Assembly: GCA_017860295.1 (NCBI GenBank)
Contig: JAFNAS010000004.1
Coordinates: forward strand, 1 to 64,000
DNA from: Bacteroidota bacterium
GTDB lineage: Bacteria > Bacteroidota > Bacteroidia > Bacteroidales > Paludibacteraceae
DNA: 64,000 bases
Reading direction: 5' to 3'
This document shows positions 29,293 to 37,695 of this stretch, piece after piece. The stretch's first letter is position 1. The number at the start of each line of letters is the position of its first letter. The notes under the pieces are model-generated. The model ran no database searches. It worked only from the letters and a program-made list of their open reading frames with translations, and had not been told where the DNA came from. The position numbers and the translations under genes are program-made.

Positions 29293-29342
29293 CCCGACAG
29301 CCTTGAGAGGGCTATCGGGGACCAAGACGACATCACGTCGTC
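29293..29342. other. structured intergenic segment (two adjacent hairpins)
   Basis: CCCGACAGCC-TTGAGA-GGGCTATCGGGG (29293-29320, one mismatch) is extended by flanking CTTGG/CCAAG, and is followed by GACGAC-ATCAC-GTCGTC (29326-29342). It lies in the 746-base gene-free stretch 28891-29636, which also holds a perfect palindrome at 29536-29557 (CTATGGTAAA/TTTACCATAG). I see no ORF there. Confidence 0.5.
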
Positions 29343-29636
29343 ATTAGTGAAACTAACCAAAATAGTTTAAATGCGGGCATTTGCTTTCTGTACTTCAATT
29401 AGTTACCTTTCAGCTTACATTCGGAAAATATTCAGAATGAATTGAAGAACATATAGATAAAATGTGCATTTTTACTTACACAGCAAAATTAGAGGTATTG
29501 AACCTAACGTGCAATAGTAAATTTTATGGATTTTTCTATGGTAAATTTTTACCATAGCGGAATGGACAACGAAGATCAAAAAATCTCTTTGGCGGAGAAG
29601 AAATAAAGAAATGAAATATATTGTTATCCGGTTGAT

Positions 29637-30293
29637 TTATATTTGAATAAGTCCAGTCTTGATACAATAAACAACAATTTCAATAATAGTAGAAAGCCTA
29701 AATTTTGCCTTGATATGTTCTTTATGTGATTCTACCGTAGAAGGATCGATAGATAGTTGAATAGCAATCTCTTTGGAGGTATATCCCATAGAAAGAAATT
29801 CTACAATCTCTTTTTCGCGTTCGGACAAGCGAATCTCTTTTTTTTGTGGAGGCTCGATACTATTTTGCAAACACTTACATAGAATGTTGTGAGGGATCGT
29901 TTCGCCCAGATAGAGTCCTTCGCCTTTTATGACGGAACGAATGGTTTTAACTAGGAATTCAATGGATGTATCTTTGGCTAAATAAGCTACAGCTCCCGCA
30001 TGTATGGATTGAATGATCGAATTCTGATCTTTATTGTGCGAAAGCATGATAACTTTTGTAATAGGAAATTTCGATGTAATGTAAGCTGCCAGTTTTATTC
30101 CATCATTCTCATCTTCAAGAAATATATCGAGCAACACTACATCCGGCTGCAATAATGGCATCAGCTTGCGAACTTCGGCTTTGTTATGCGCTTCTCCTGC
30201 TACATGCAATCTGGGGTAGGTGCGGAGCATAATCTTCAATCCTTCCAGATGAATTTGAGAATCGTCAACCAATAGAATTTCAATAGGTTTCAT
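29637..30293 (-). CDS. NarL/FixJ-type response regulator
   Basis: A 218-residue two-component regulator. The receiver domain (1-125) has the acidic pair D10-D11, the phospho-acceptor D56 in VVLLDIF and the conserved Lys region YLAKD. A LuxR-type helix-turn-helix closes the protein (about 152-210, SEREKEIVEFLSMGYTSKEIA and STVESHKEHIKAKF). It binds DNA when phosphorylated. The partner kinase is encoded 13 bases upstream on the same strand, so they form one operon. Targets are unknown. Confidence 0.93.
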   Translation of the reverse strand: MKPIEILLVDDSQIHLEGLKIMLRTYPRLHVAGEAHNKAEVRKLMPLLQPDVVLLDIFLEDENDGIKLAAYITSKFPITKVIMLSHNKDQNSIIQSIHAGAVAYLAKDTSIEFLVKTIRSVIKGEGLYLGETIPHNILCKCLQNSIEPPQKKEIRLSEREKEIVEFLSMGYTSKEIAIQLSIDPSTVESHKEHIKAKFRLSTIIEIVVYCIKTGLIQI

Positions 30294-30306
30294 CTATCAA
30301 ATAGTT

Positions 30307-32271
30307 TTAATGTTGAAATTTGGGAGAAAATGAAGATGTAGCCTTCTCGTCGGCTTTTTGTATTACAATGCAAAAAGTAGTGCCTTTGCCCTCTTTTGTC
30401 GTAACATTGATAGAACCTCCTTGTCGTGTAATTAATTCGTGACACAAAATTAAACCCAGTCCGGCTCCCGGCTCATTATTAGTACCTTTTCGTTGTAACT
30501 TGGTATCCAATCGAAAGAGTTTTTGCCGATTGGTTTCGCTCATGCCCATACCCTGATCGGCAATTGAAATTTCTATTTTTCCATCCGGTAAATCGTGCGA
30601 CGAAATTGTAATTATACCCTTAGAATATGAGAATTTTACAGCATTATTGATTAAATTCCCGATCACGGTTTGCATCATATTCGGATCGGCTTTGATATAA
30701 GTATGTTCTTGAATATGGTTTCGAATTTCAAGCTCTTTTTCGTTTGCCGCTAACGAATGGAGATCTGTGCATTGCTGCGTTAGTAGTTGTAAATCTATGT
30801 TTTGTGGATGATATGTAATATTGTCTTTCTGTTGTAATGCCCATAAAAGAAGATTTTCCAGCAATTTCGATACATTATCAGCTGTATAGTTTATTTGTTT
30901 GATAGAATTGAGTTTTTCATTATCATTCAATTCATTGTAATGTTCGACAAGCAAGCCGGAGGTCAGGTGTACTGCATGAACGGGATTACGTAGATCGTGT
31001 GAAATAATGGAGAAAAACTTGTCTTTAATGGCAATATTCTGTCGGAGTTTTTCTTTCAATACGGCAAGACGTTGCTTGCTACGACGCTCTAATAAAAAGA
31101 AAATCAGAATAGCCAGACACAAAACGAACAGCAGGATGACTCCTGCGATATAGCGCTGGTTGTGAATGGTAAGTTGTTTGTTTTCACTATCGATGCGTTG
31201 GAAATTGTATTTCTTTTCAATCGCAGAAAAGCTTTCATTTCCATTTGCCTGATTAACGGAATCTTTGGCCGTTGAGTATAACTCGGCATAATGCAACGCA
31301 TTTTGATAATTGTGCCGTTTGACTTCAACTTCTTTTAGTATTGCATAACAATCGGTCAAGTCATTTCCGGTAGCAATACAACGTTGGGCATAGAATACGG
31401 CAGAATCCAGTTGATTGGTTTGTAGAAAAATCCGCGCAGCAATCGAATGTTTATTATAATCCATAAAATCAGATGTTTGCATCGATTTTCGGATGTATAG
31501 CAATGCTTTGTCGTAATTATTGGTTTTTGTGTATACGCCGCAATACAAACGATAAATGGTGGATAAAAGTATTGTTTGCCGAGCTTTTTCTGCTTCAATT
31601 TCAGCCAGTCTGATATATTTCAAGGCATCGTTATACTGGTTCATCTGATAATAGCTATTACCTATGTAAATCAGACTAAGTATGACGTTATAGTTATCGG
31701 CTATCTTTTTATAGTGATACAATGATAGTTTGTGGTAATACAACATGCTGTCGCGTTGAAGTTGACGATATTCCAATTGATGGCTCTCTTTAAATTGATT
31801 CCACTGCTTTTGTTCAAAAAAAGTAGCTTTCTCAGCGCAAACGAGTCCAAGTAATTTTTCAGATTTACTTTCAGTAGCATAATTCATTGCGATAAGCAAA
31901 TATTGAGCTTGTCTGTTGATGTCGCCTTTATTGCGTTCTATGCGTGATAGAAAAACATAGGCGTAACCGGCCTGTTCCGGATTATTATGATGGGGGTAAT
32001 AGTTAGCCGCAACGCGGATGACAGAATCGGAGCAGAGAAATTGTCCTTTTCCATCAAGAACTCGACTTAAGATCATGGCATATTTAGCTTTGTCTTCAGA
32101 CGAAAGGAGTGAAACTTGCTTAATTTTTTGCAATTCCACATAAGCGCTGTCTTCACAAATTGCACATAAACTATCTGCTTTTGACAGATAGAATTTGTCA
32201 TACGACGACGTGTGCCGACACGCTGAAAGCATGCAGCAAAGCAATCCCAAAAACAGAATTCTTGGAAGCAT
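30307..32271 (-). CDS. TPR-containing sensor histidine kinase with lipoprotein-type leader
   Basis: A 654-residue sensor. A lipobox (LSAC, Cys18) ends the leader, so the N-terminus may be lipid-anchored. Residues 30-350 are helical TPR-like repeats on the outer side of the inner membrane. One membrane helix follows (about 375-394), then a coiled linker, the dimerisation helix with H425 in SIISHDLRNP, and the ATPase domain (N box in GNLINNAVKF, DQGMGMSE, GAGLGLILC). It is expected to phosphorylate the adjacent regulator. The signal is unknown. Its -7 box is TATGTTTG at 32364-32371. The spacer to the divergent M20 gene is 266 bases. Confidence 0.93.
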   Translation of the reverse strand: MLPRILFLGLLCCMLSACRHTSSYDKFYLSKADSLCAICEDSAYVELQKIKQVSLLSSEDKAKYAMILSRVLDGKGQFLCSDSVIRVAANYYPHHNNPEQAGYAYVFLSRIERNKGDINRQAQYLLIAMNYATESKSEKLLGLVCAEKATFFEQKQWNQFKESHQLEYRQLQRDSMLYYHKLSLYHYKKIADNYNVILSLIYIGNSYYQMNQYNDALKYIRLAEIEAEKARQTILLSTIYRLYCGVYTKTNNYDKALLYIRKSMQTSDFMDYNKHSIAARIFLQTNQLDSAVFYAQRCIATGNDLTDCYAILKEVEVKRHNYQNALHYAELYSTAKDSVNQANGNESFSAIEKKYNFQRIDSENKQLTIHNQRYIAGVILLFVLCLAILIFFLLERRSKQRLAVLKEKLRQNIAIKDKFFSIISHDLRNPVHAVHLTSGLLVEHYNELNDNEKLNSIKQINYTADNVSKLLENLLLWALQQKDNITYHPQNIDLQLLTQQCTDLHSLAANEKELEIRNHIQEHTYIKADPNMMQTVIGNLINNAVKFSYSKGIITISSHDLPDGKIEISIADQGMGMSETNRQKLFRLDTKLQRKGTNNEPGAGLGLILCHELITRQGGSINVTTKEGKGTTFCIVIQKADEKATSSFSPKFQH

Positions 32272-32363
32272 TTTTATTTTGGTTAGTTGATCAAATGTCC
32301 GTTCAATAAGATTGAACTGTTTTACAATAAGTGTGCGTCAATCGTGTCCGAAATAACTCAAAA

Positions 32364-32371
32364 CAAACATA
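32364..32371 (-). promoter_or_regulatory. -7 box of the kinase-regulator operon
   Basis: TATGTTTG on the minus strand, 93 bases before the kinase start. A facing -7 box for the M20 gene lies 60 bases away. Confidence 0.4.
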
Positions 32372-32430
32372 CGAAAAAACTCTGATATATAAATGTGCCC
32401 TATAAAAAGAATTGATTCTTTTATTTATCG

Positions 32431-32438
32431 TATCTTTG
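32431..32438 (+). promoter_or_regulatory. -7 box of the M20 dipeptidase gene
   Basis: TATCTTTG, 100 bases before the start. No convincing -33 box. Confidence 0.45.
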
Positions 32439-32537
32439 TCTTGAACCAAAAATGCATTATAGCACATTGCCGGAGACCTATTCCGGATATTGAGAATTGT
32501 TTTTGACATGGTTGAATTTTAATTGTAAATAACATAA

Positions 32538-33905
32538 ATGGAACTCTCTGAATATCTTAAACATAATGAATCTCGTATTTTTGATGAATTATTTTCGCTG
32601 ATTGTCATTCCGTCAGTAAGTGCTCAAAGCGAACATAAAGCCGACATGTTGCGTTGTGCTCGACGTTGGCAGGAATTGTTATCGCAATTGGGAATGGATA
32701 CGTCAGAGGTGATGCCAACCGATGGCAATCCGGTGGTTTTTGCTGAGAAAAGAGTAGGGGATGGCTTTCCGACAATATTAATTTACGGACACTACGATGT
32801 AATGCCGGTCGAACCTCTGGAACTATGGCACAGTAATCCCTTTGAACCTATTGTAAAAGATGGTAAAATCTGGGCTCGCGGAGCCGATGATGATAAAGGA
32901 CAATCGTTTATGCATGCCAAGGCTATTGAATACCTACTGAAAGAAGAAATATTGCCCTGCAATGTGAAATTTATTGTGGAAGGTGAAGAGGAGATCGGTT
33001 CCGGTAGCCTCGAAACTTTTTGTCAGACCAATAAAGAATTGTTGAAAGCTGATGTAATTCTGGTGTCGGATACGAGTATGTTGAGTGAAGATATACCTAG
33101 TATTACGACTGGCTTAAGAGGTCTGGCATACTGGCAAGTGGAGGTAACCGGACCATGCAGCGACCTACATTCCGGTATTTTCGGAGGAGCAGTGGCCAAT
33201 CCGATTAACGAACTGTGTAAGCTGATCGCTTCTCTTACCGACGATCAGCATAGGATAACCGTACCTGATTTTTACGACGACGTGGAAGAGGTGTCTGTTG
33301 AAGAAAGAGATTCTATGAGTCAGATACCTTTTGATGAAGAGATGTATAAAGCATCGCTGAAAGTGCAACTACTACAGGGCGAAACAGGTTATTCTACTTT
33401 GGAAAGAACAGGTATTCGTCCCACATTTGATGTATGCGGAATATGGGGTGGATATAGCGGAGAAGGTGCAAAAACCGTTTTGCCATCCAAAGCGTATGCT
33501 AAACTGTCATGCCGGCTTGTACCACATCAAAATCATGTAAAAATCGGTTTGTTGATGAAATACCATCTGGAAAGTATTGCTCCGAAGTCTATCACCATCG
33601 ATGTGAAGCCAATTCATGGCGGCGATAGTTATGTTTGTCCGATAGATATACCTTGGTATAAAGCAGCAGAAGCCGGTTACACCAAAGCTTTTGGTAAAAA
33701 ACCGTTGCCGGTACGACGTGGTGGTAGTATCCCAGTAATAGCCACCTTCGAAAAGGTGCTGGGAGTGAAAACTGTGTTGATGGGGTTCGGTCTTGAGTCG
33801 AATGCCATTCATTCGCCTAATGAAAATTTTCCGGTTGACCTGTTTTTCAAAGGCATTACGGCCATAGTGGAATTTTACAATCAGATTAGGATTACAAACA
33901 AATAA
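32538..33905 (+). CDS. M20 family metallo-dipeptidase
   Basis: A 455-residue di-zinc peptidase without a signal peptide. Metal ligands and catalytic residues are intact: H85 and D87 in GHYDVMP, the bridging Asp near 118 in RGADDDKGQ, the E151-E152 pair in EGEEEIGS, and a late His in ESNAIHSPNEN. An inserted dimerisation domain spans about 195-365. The closest relatives are the CNDP-like M20 dipeptidases, which cleave a broad range of dipeptides in the cytosol. The gene is divergent from the kinase operon and ends seven bases from a convergent small membrane protein gene. Confidence 0.93.
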   Translation: MELSEYLKHNESRIFDELFSLIVIPSVSAQSEHKADMLRCARRWQELLSQLGMDTSEVMPTDGNPVVFAEKRVGDGFPTILIYGHYDVMPVEPLELWHSNPFEPIVKDGKIWARGADDDKGQSFMHAKAIEYLLKEEILPCNVKFIVEGEEEIGSGSLETFCQTNKELLKADVILVSDTSMLSEDIPSITTGLRGLAYWQVEVTGPCSDLHSGIFGGAVANPINELCKLIASLTDDQHRITVPDFYDDVEEVSVEERDSMSQIPFDEEMYKASLKVQLLQGETGYSTLERTGIRPTFDVCGIWGGYSGEGAKTVLPSKAYAKLSCRLVPHQNHVKIGLLMKYHLESIAPKSITIDVKPIHGGDSYVCPIDIPWYKAAEAGYTKAFGKKPLPVRRGGSIPVIATFEKVLGVKTVLMGFGLESNAIHSPNENFPVDLFFKGITAIVEFYNQIRITNK

Positions 33906-33912
33906 AGCGTAG

Positions 33913-34371
33913 CTATTGGGGTGTCTTATTCTTAATAAACTTATTATCAGAATGATGTGTAATGGCGTCAGTCACTTGCGTTATATTTTTGAGGGTACTC
34001 ATGGATAAATCGATGAGCACCGATTCGTAAGGTGGCTGGCAATGCAGAGTTAAAACGGCACTTTTAGATACGCTATCGAACGAATAATCGTTTATTTGTG
34101 ACCAGAAAATAAGTCCATGTTTGGTTGTCCATGTTCCTTCTTGATTGATACGTAGTAAGATTTTGATATGAAAAGCCTTGTAAATCATGACAAATCCTAC
34201 AAAAGCAAGTAAAGCACCTATCAGAGTCACTACAGAAACAAATCTAGGAGTAAAAATCAGTAAAAACAGAGCAACAGCGGAAGCTCCGCATCCCAGAATT
34301 AGAAATTTCGGGCGCGATTCTTTTATTTCGAAACAATTTGCTGATTCTGAGTATGATATCTTATTCTCCAT
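33913..34371 (-). CDS. small membrane protein of unknown function
   Basis: A 152-residue protein. A short polar N-terminus (MENKISYSESAN) is followed by two adjacent membrane helices (about 25-70) and a C-terminal cytosolic beta domain with a PH-like look. No motif identifies its role. An in-frame reading to 34446 is possible, but a TACCTTTG -7 box at 34389-34396 lies between, so the ATG at 34371 is preferred. It is divergent from the homocysteine methyltransferase gene and convergent with the M20 gene. Confidence 0.75.
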   Translation of the reverse strand: MENKISYSESANCFEIKESRPKFLILGCGASAVALFLLIFTPRFVSVVTLIGALLAFVGFVMIYKAFHIKILLRINQEGTWTTKHGLIFWSQINDYSFDSVSKSAVLTLHCQPPYESVLIDLSMSTLKNITQVTDAITHHSDNKFIKNKTPQ

Positions 34372-34388
34372 ACAAGAAAAATTGAGCA

Positions 34389-34396
34389 ACAAAGGT
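34389..34396 (-). promoter_or_regulatory. -7 box of the small membrane protein gene
   Basis: TACCTTTG on the minus strand, 17 bases before the ATG at 34371. This decides the start. Confidence 0.6.
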
Positions 34397-34426
34397 ACGT
34401 TATTTTTTTCGATTCCTTTTTTATCG

Positions 34427-34434
34427 TACTTTTG
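34427..34434 (+). promoter_or_regulatory. -7 box of the homocysteine methyltransferase gene
   Basis: TACTTTTG, 29 bases before the start at 34464. It overlaps nothing and pairs divergently with the box at 34389. Confidence 0.55.
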
Positions 34435-34463
34435 CACCGCTTTCAAAAATACGCATTAATTTT

Positions 34464-35345
34464 ATGAAGAAAACATTATTACAATTCATATCGGAAGGTA
34501 AAATATTGATTTCAGACGGTGCATGGGGTACATTTCTGCAAATCAAAGGATTGAAACCTGGAGAATGTCCCGAACAATGGAATATAGATCGTCCGGATGA
34601 TGTGTTTGACATTGCAGCCAGTTATATTGCAGCCGGAGCCGATATGATTGAGACCAATAGTTTCGGAGGAAACAGATATAAATTGGAGAATTACGGGCTG
34701 GAAGGAAATGTGGTTGAGATCAACCGGAAAGCGGCAAAAATATCGCGTAAAGCTGCCGGCAATAGTAAATATGTATTGGGGTCTGTCGGACCTACCGGTA
34801 AGATGTTGGTAATGGGCAATGTGACAGAAGAAGAATTATACGATGCATTCAAAGAACAGTCTGTTGCATTGTATGAAGGTGGTGTCGATGCCATAGTGAT
34901 TGAGACTATGACAGCGCTTGACGAAGCGACCATTGCAGTGAAAGCAGCTCGTGAAAATACACCTTGCGAAGTGATTTGTACCATGACATTTGATAAGACT
35001 GTTACGGATGAATACCGTACTATGATGGGGGTGTCTCCTTCCGAAATGATAAATGAGCTGAAAACTGCCGGAGCCCATATCATTGGAGCTAATTGCAGCA
35101 ATGGTATCGAGGGTATGGTGAAGATTACCGAAGAGATTCGTTCAATAGACAAAAACATTCCCGTGGTGATTCATGCGAATGCCGGTATGCCAGTATTTAA
35201 AGACGGATGCACTTGTTTTCCTGAAACTCCGGAAATGATGGCCTCTATTGCTCCGAGTCTGGTGGCTGCCGGTGCCAATATTATCGGAGGATGTTGCGGT
35301 ACAACACCAGAACACATTCGTAAACTGGTAGAAGTATTGCGTTGA
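34464..35345 (+). CDS. homocysteine S-methyltransferase family protein
   Basis: A 293-residue zinc-dependent barrel like the first domain of MetH. Signature elements are DGAWGTFLQ, IETNSFGG, the first zinc cysteine in GANCSNG and the cysteine pair in IIGGCCGTTPEH. It would transfer a methyl group to homocysteine to give methionine. No folate, cobalamin or activation domain is attached, so the methyl donor could be S-methylmethionine, betaine-like compounds or a separate corrinoid protein. It belongs with metA and metK to the methionine/SAM genes of the window. It has its own promoter. Confidence 0.9.
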   Translation: MKKTLLQFISEGKILISDGAWGTFLQIKGLKPGECPEQWNIDRPDDVFDIAASYIAAGADMIETNSFGGNRYKLENYGLEGNVVEINRKAAKISRKAAGNSKYVLGSVGPTGKMLVMGNVTEEELYDAFKEQSVALYEGGVDAIVIETMTALDEATIAVKAARENTPCEVICTMTFDKTVTDEYRTMMGVSPSEMINELKTAGAHIIGANCSNGIEGMVKITEEIRSIDKNIPVVIHANAGMPVFKDGCTCFPETPEMMASIAPSLVAAGANIIGGCCGTTPEHIRKLVEVLR

Positions 35346-35414
35346 AATCGTGTTGTTTGTTTCTAGTGTCGTATTAATTGAGTTGAAACTGTGTCATTGC
35401 GGCACATCCACTGC

Positions 35415-36251
35415 ATGCTGAATATATTTAAAAAACCGTATCCGTTTAATGATGATCTGAGCTATAATAGCAAGATTGTCTTTTTTATTAGTATTGTTGT
35501 TCTTGGCTTCTTGTGGCTTTTTCAGCCATTCAACATCAGTCTTTTACCAGCCAAACCAAAGCTCTATCTGATTGCCGGCTTGTCTATTGTTACATTCTTG
35601 TCATTGAGTTTCCATTTGTTGTTACTACCTTCTTTTTTTCCAAAATTCTTTGAATCGTCAAAATGGAATATTCGAAAGGAAATTCTGTGGGATGTTTGGA
35701 TTCTTTTTACAATTTTGTCGTCTTATTTTTTGCTCAATAATACATTGGGGTTGTTGAAGTTTGGATTCGATCTGGTGGTCAAACTTGTATTGGTTGCTGT
35801 TATCCCGATTACATTGGTCATTGTATTGAATCATAATAAGATGCTGCGCTCGCACTTGAAAGTAGCTGACGAACTGAGTAAAAAACTGAAAGATCACAAG
35901 CTCCTTCAGGATAAGGTAATTTATTTTAATTCCGATTACCAGAAGGATAGTTTGGCAGTGAAAGTAAGTCTTTTGCTATTTATCCGTTCGGCAAACAATT
36001 ATATCGAAATTTACTGGAAAGAGGGAGCTAACATTAAAAATCAAATGGTGCGTTGCAGTTTGTTCTATGCTGAAGATCTTTTGAAAGAATATAAGTTCAT
36101 CGTCAAATGCCACCGTTCTTATTTGGTGAACATTAATTTTATGGATCGTATAGAAGGAAATTCGCAAGGTTATAAACTCTTTATTGAGAATATTTCTTTC
36201 CCGATTCCTGTTGCCAAACCATCTGTGGTGAAACTGCAGGAATTGATCTGA
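35415..36251 (+). CDS. membrane-bound LytTR-type transcriptional regulator
   Basis: A 278-residue protein with four hydrophobic helices (about 20-145), a short coiled linker, and a C-terminal LytTR DNA-binding domain (about 180-275; LLFIRSANNYIEIYWK, KCHRSYLVNINFMDRIEGN). LytTR domains usually bind direct repeats one long helical period apart. It lacks a receiver domain, so the membrane part probably senses the signal directly. I start it at the ATG at 35415; a GTG at 35391 would add eight residues. The array of CGYCCCTA direct repeats starts 59 bases past its stop, in front of the nitronate monooxygenase gene. Confidence 0.87.
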   Translation: MLNIFKKPYPFNDDLSYNSKIVFFISIVVLGFLWLFQPFNISLLPAKPKLYLIAGLSIVTFLSLSFHLLLLPSFFPKFFESSKWNIRKEILWDVWILFTILSSYFLLNNTLGLLKFGFDLVVKLVLVAVIPITLVIVLNHNKMLRSHLKVADELSKKLKDHKLLQDKVIYFNSDYQKDSLAVKVSLLLFIRSANNYIEIYWKEGANIKNQMVRCSLFYAEDLLKEYKFIVKCHRSYLVNINFMDRIEGNSQGYKLFIENISFPIPVAKPSVVKLQELI

Positions 36252-36307
36252 AACCTTACTATTTTCAGGTGTTTCGAAATAATAATTACGTTAATTATAC
36301 ATCCGAA

Positions 36308-36381
36308 TTCGTCCCTAAAATAATAATATTCGCCCCTAAAATAACGATTTGACCCTATTACCTCCAGATCGCCCCTATTTC
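36308..36381. promoter_or_regulatory. array of four CGYCCCTA direct repeats (probable regulator sites)
   Basis: CGTCCCTA (36310), CGCCCCTA (36331), GACCCTAT (36351) and CGCCCCTA (36370) lie 21, 20 and 19 bases apart. The first two share the longer word CCCTAAAATAA. The array ends 24 bases before a -7 box that lacks a -33 element, a place where an activator would bind. Confidence 0.65.
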
Positions 36382-36404
36382 TTCCAACTGAAGATTGTAT
36401 CCGG

Positions 36405-36412
36405 TACTTTTG
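36405..36412 (+). promoter_or_regulatory. -7 box of the nitronate monooxygenase gene
   Basis: TACTTTTG, with no TTTG 19-21 bases upstream. The ATG at 36434 follows by 21 bases. Confidence 0.5.
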
Positions 36413-36433
36413 TCTAAAATTTCAAAATCATTT

Positions 36434-37561
36434 ATGACACCATTGAGAATAGGGGATATTGAGGCACGTTTGCCAATTATACAAGGAGGAATGGGAGTGG
36501 CCATTTCGATGTCAGGTTTGGCATCTGCCGTTGCTAATGCTGGCGGCATAGGAGTTATTTCTGCCGCAGCTATCGGAATGACAGAGCCCGATTATATGCG
36601 CAATTATCGCGAAGCCAATAAAAGGGCGCTGCAGCGGGAAATAAGAAAAGCTCGAAGCCTTACAAACGGCATCATCGGGGTAAATGTGATGATGGCACTT
36701 ACCGATCATGAAGCTTTGATTCAACTTGCCGTGGACGAAAAAGTTGATCTCATAATTATGGGAGCAGGTTTACCTCTCCGCATTCCGGGAATGCTGGCCG
36801 AAGCCGGATTTACCGATTTTCATACCAAACTTGCAGTCAAAGTCTCTTCCGGAAAAGCAGCCAAACTTATTTTTCAATACTGGACAAATAAATATAACCG
36901 GATTCCCGACGCTGTCGTTGTAGAAGGACCATTGGCCGGAGGACATCTTGGGTTTAAAGCCGACGAAGTTGTGGGCGACGTGGTACCTTTACGTCAATTG
37001 ATAGAAGAAACAGTGGCAGAAGTGAAAATTTTTGAGGATAAATTCGGTAAAGAGGTTCCTGTTATAGCAGCCGGAGGAGTTTATACTGGAAAAGACATGT
37101 ATGACATTATGCAAGCGGGAGCAAAAGGAGTTAAGTTTGGTACGCGGTTTGTCACTACACACGAATGTGATGCTGCTCTAGCATTTAAGGAAACATATCT
37201 GGCGTGTAAAAAAGAAGATATTACCATTATTAAAAGTCCGGTGGGATTGCCCGGTAGGGTAGTGCGTAACAAATTTGTTGACGAAATTCTGCAGGGAAAT
37301 ACAAAACCATTTAAATGTGTGTGGAATTGCCTGAGTTCTTGCGATTATAAAAAGGCACCCTATTGCATTGCGTTGGCGCTCTATAATGCATCACAGGGGC
37401 GAATGTATGAAGGATTCGCATTCACAGGATCGAATGGTTACAGAGCGACTAAAATTGTATCTGTACAAGAAGTGGTAGATGAAATTGTAAACGAATATAA
37501 CGTAGAACTTGCAAACAACACTGCAATAGGGAAAAAAATCATTGCAGAAGCGGTAGCGTAA
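36434..37561 (+). CDS. nitronate monooxygenase-like FMN protein
   Basis: A 375-residue TIM-barrel flavoprotein of the 2-nitropropane dioxygenase family. Visible features are the opening PLRIGDIEARLPIIQGGMGVAIS, the FMN-binding GAGLPLRIPG and VEGPLAGGHLGF, and AAGGVYTGKDM and GVKFGTRFVTTHE in the phosphate-binding part. A C-terminal segment has several cysteines (CVWNCLSSCDYKKAPYC), suggesting a metal site. Related proteins oxidise nitronates or reduce enoyl groups; the substrate here is unknown. A TTG start at 36395 would precede the promoter, so 36434 is used. A strong terminator follows. Confidence 0.9.
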   Translation: MTPLRIGDIEARLPIIQGGMGVAISMSGLASAVANAGGIGVISAAAIGMTEPDYMRNYREANKRALQREIRKARSLTNGIIGVNVMMALTDHEALIQLAVDEKVDLIIMGAGLPLRIPGMLAEAGFTDFHTKLAVKVSSGKAAKLIFQYWTNKYNRIPDAVVVEGPLAGGHLGFKADEVVGDVVPLRQLIEETVAEVKIFEDKFGKEVPVIAAGGVYTGKDMYDIMQAGAKGVKFGTRFVTTHECDAALAFKETYLACKKEDITIIKSPVGLPGRVVRNKFVDEILQGNTKPFKCVWNCLSSCDYKKAPYCIALALYNASQGRMYEGFAFTGSNGYRATKIVSVQEVVDEIVNEYNVELANNTAIGKKIIAEAVA

Positions 37562-37610
37562 TCTAATCTTATATACCGACAACGGCATTTAATTTTATTA
37601 GAAAACAAGA

Positions 37611-37652
37611 AAGGAGTTGCCATTCAATTTATGTGGCAACTCCTTTTATTTG
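37611..37652 (+). terminator. terminator of the nitronate monooxygenase gene
   Basis: Perfect 12-bp stem AAGGAGTTGCCA / TGGCAACTCCTT (37611-37622, 37634-37645) followed by TTATTTGG. Confidence 0.85.
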
Positions 37653-37656
37653 GTTA

Positions 37657-37690
37657 TGAAAAAGGCAATTACTGTTTCAGTAATTGCCTT
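37657..37690 (-). terminator. terminator of the FadL-like gene
   Basis: Perfect 13-bp stem AAGGCAATTACTG / CAGTAATTGCCTT (37662-37674, 37678-37690), three-base loop, T-run on the minus strand. It begins five bases past the stop. Confidence 0.85.
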
Positions 37691-37695
37691 CAAAA

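Noticed and set aside
32303-32509. Minus-strand frame of 68 codons between the kinase and M20 genes
   Set aside because: It overlaps the divergent -7 boxes of both genes and has no recognisable content.
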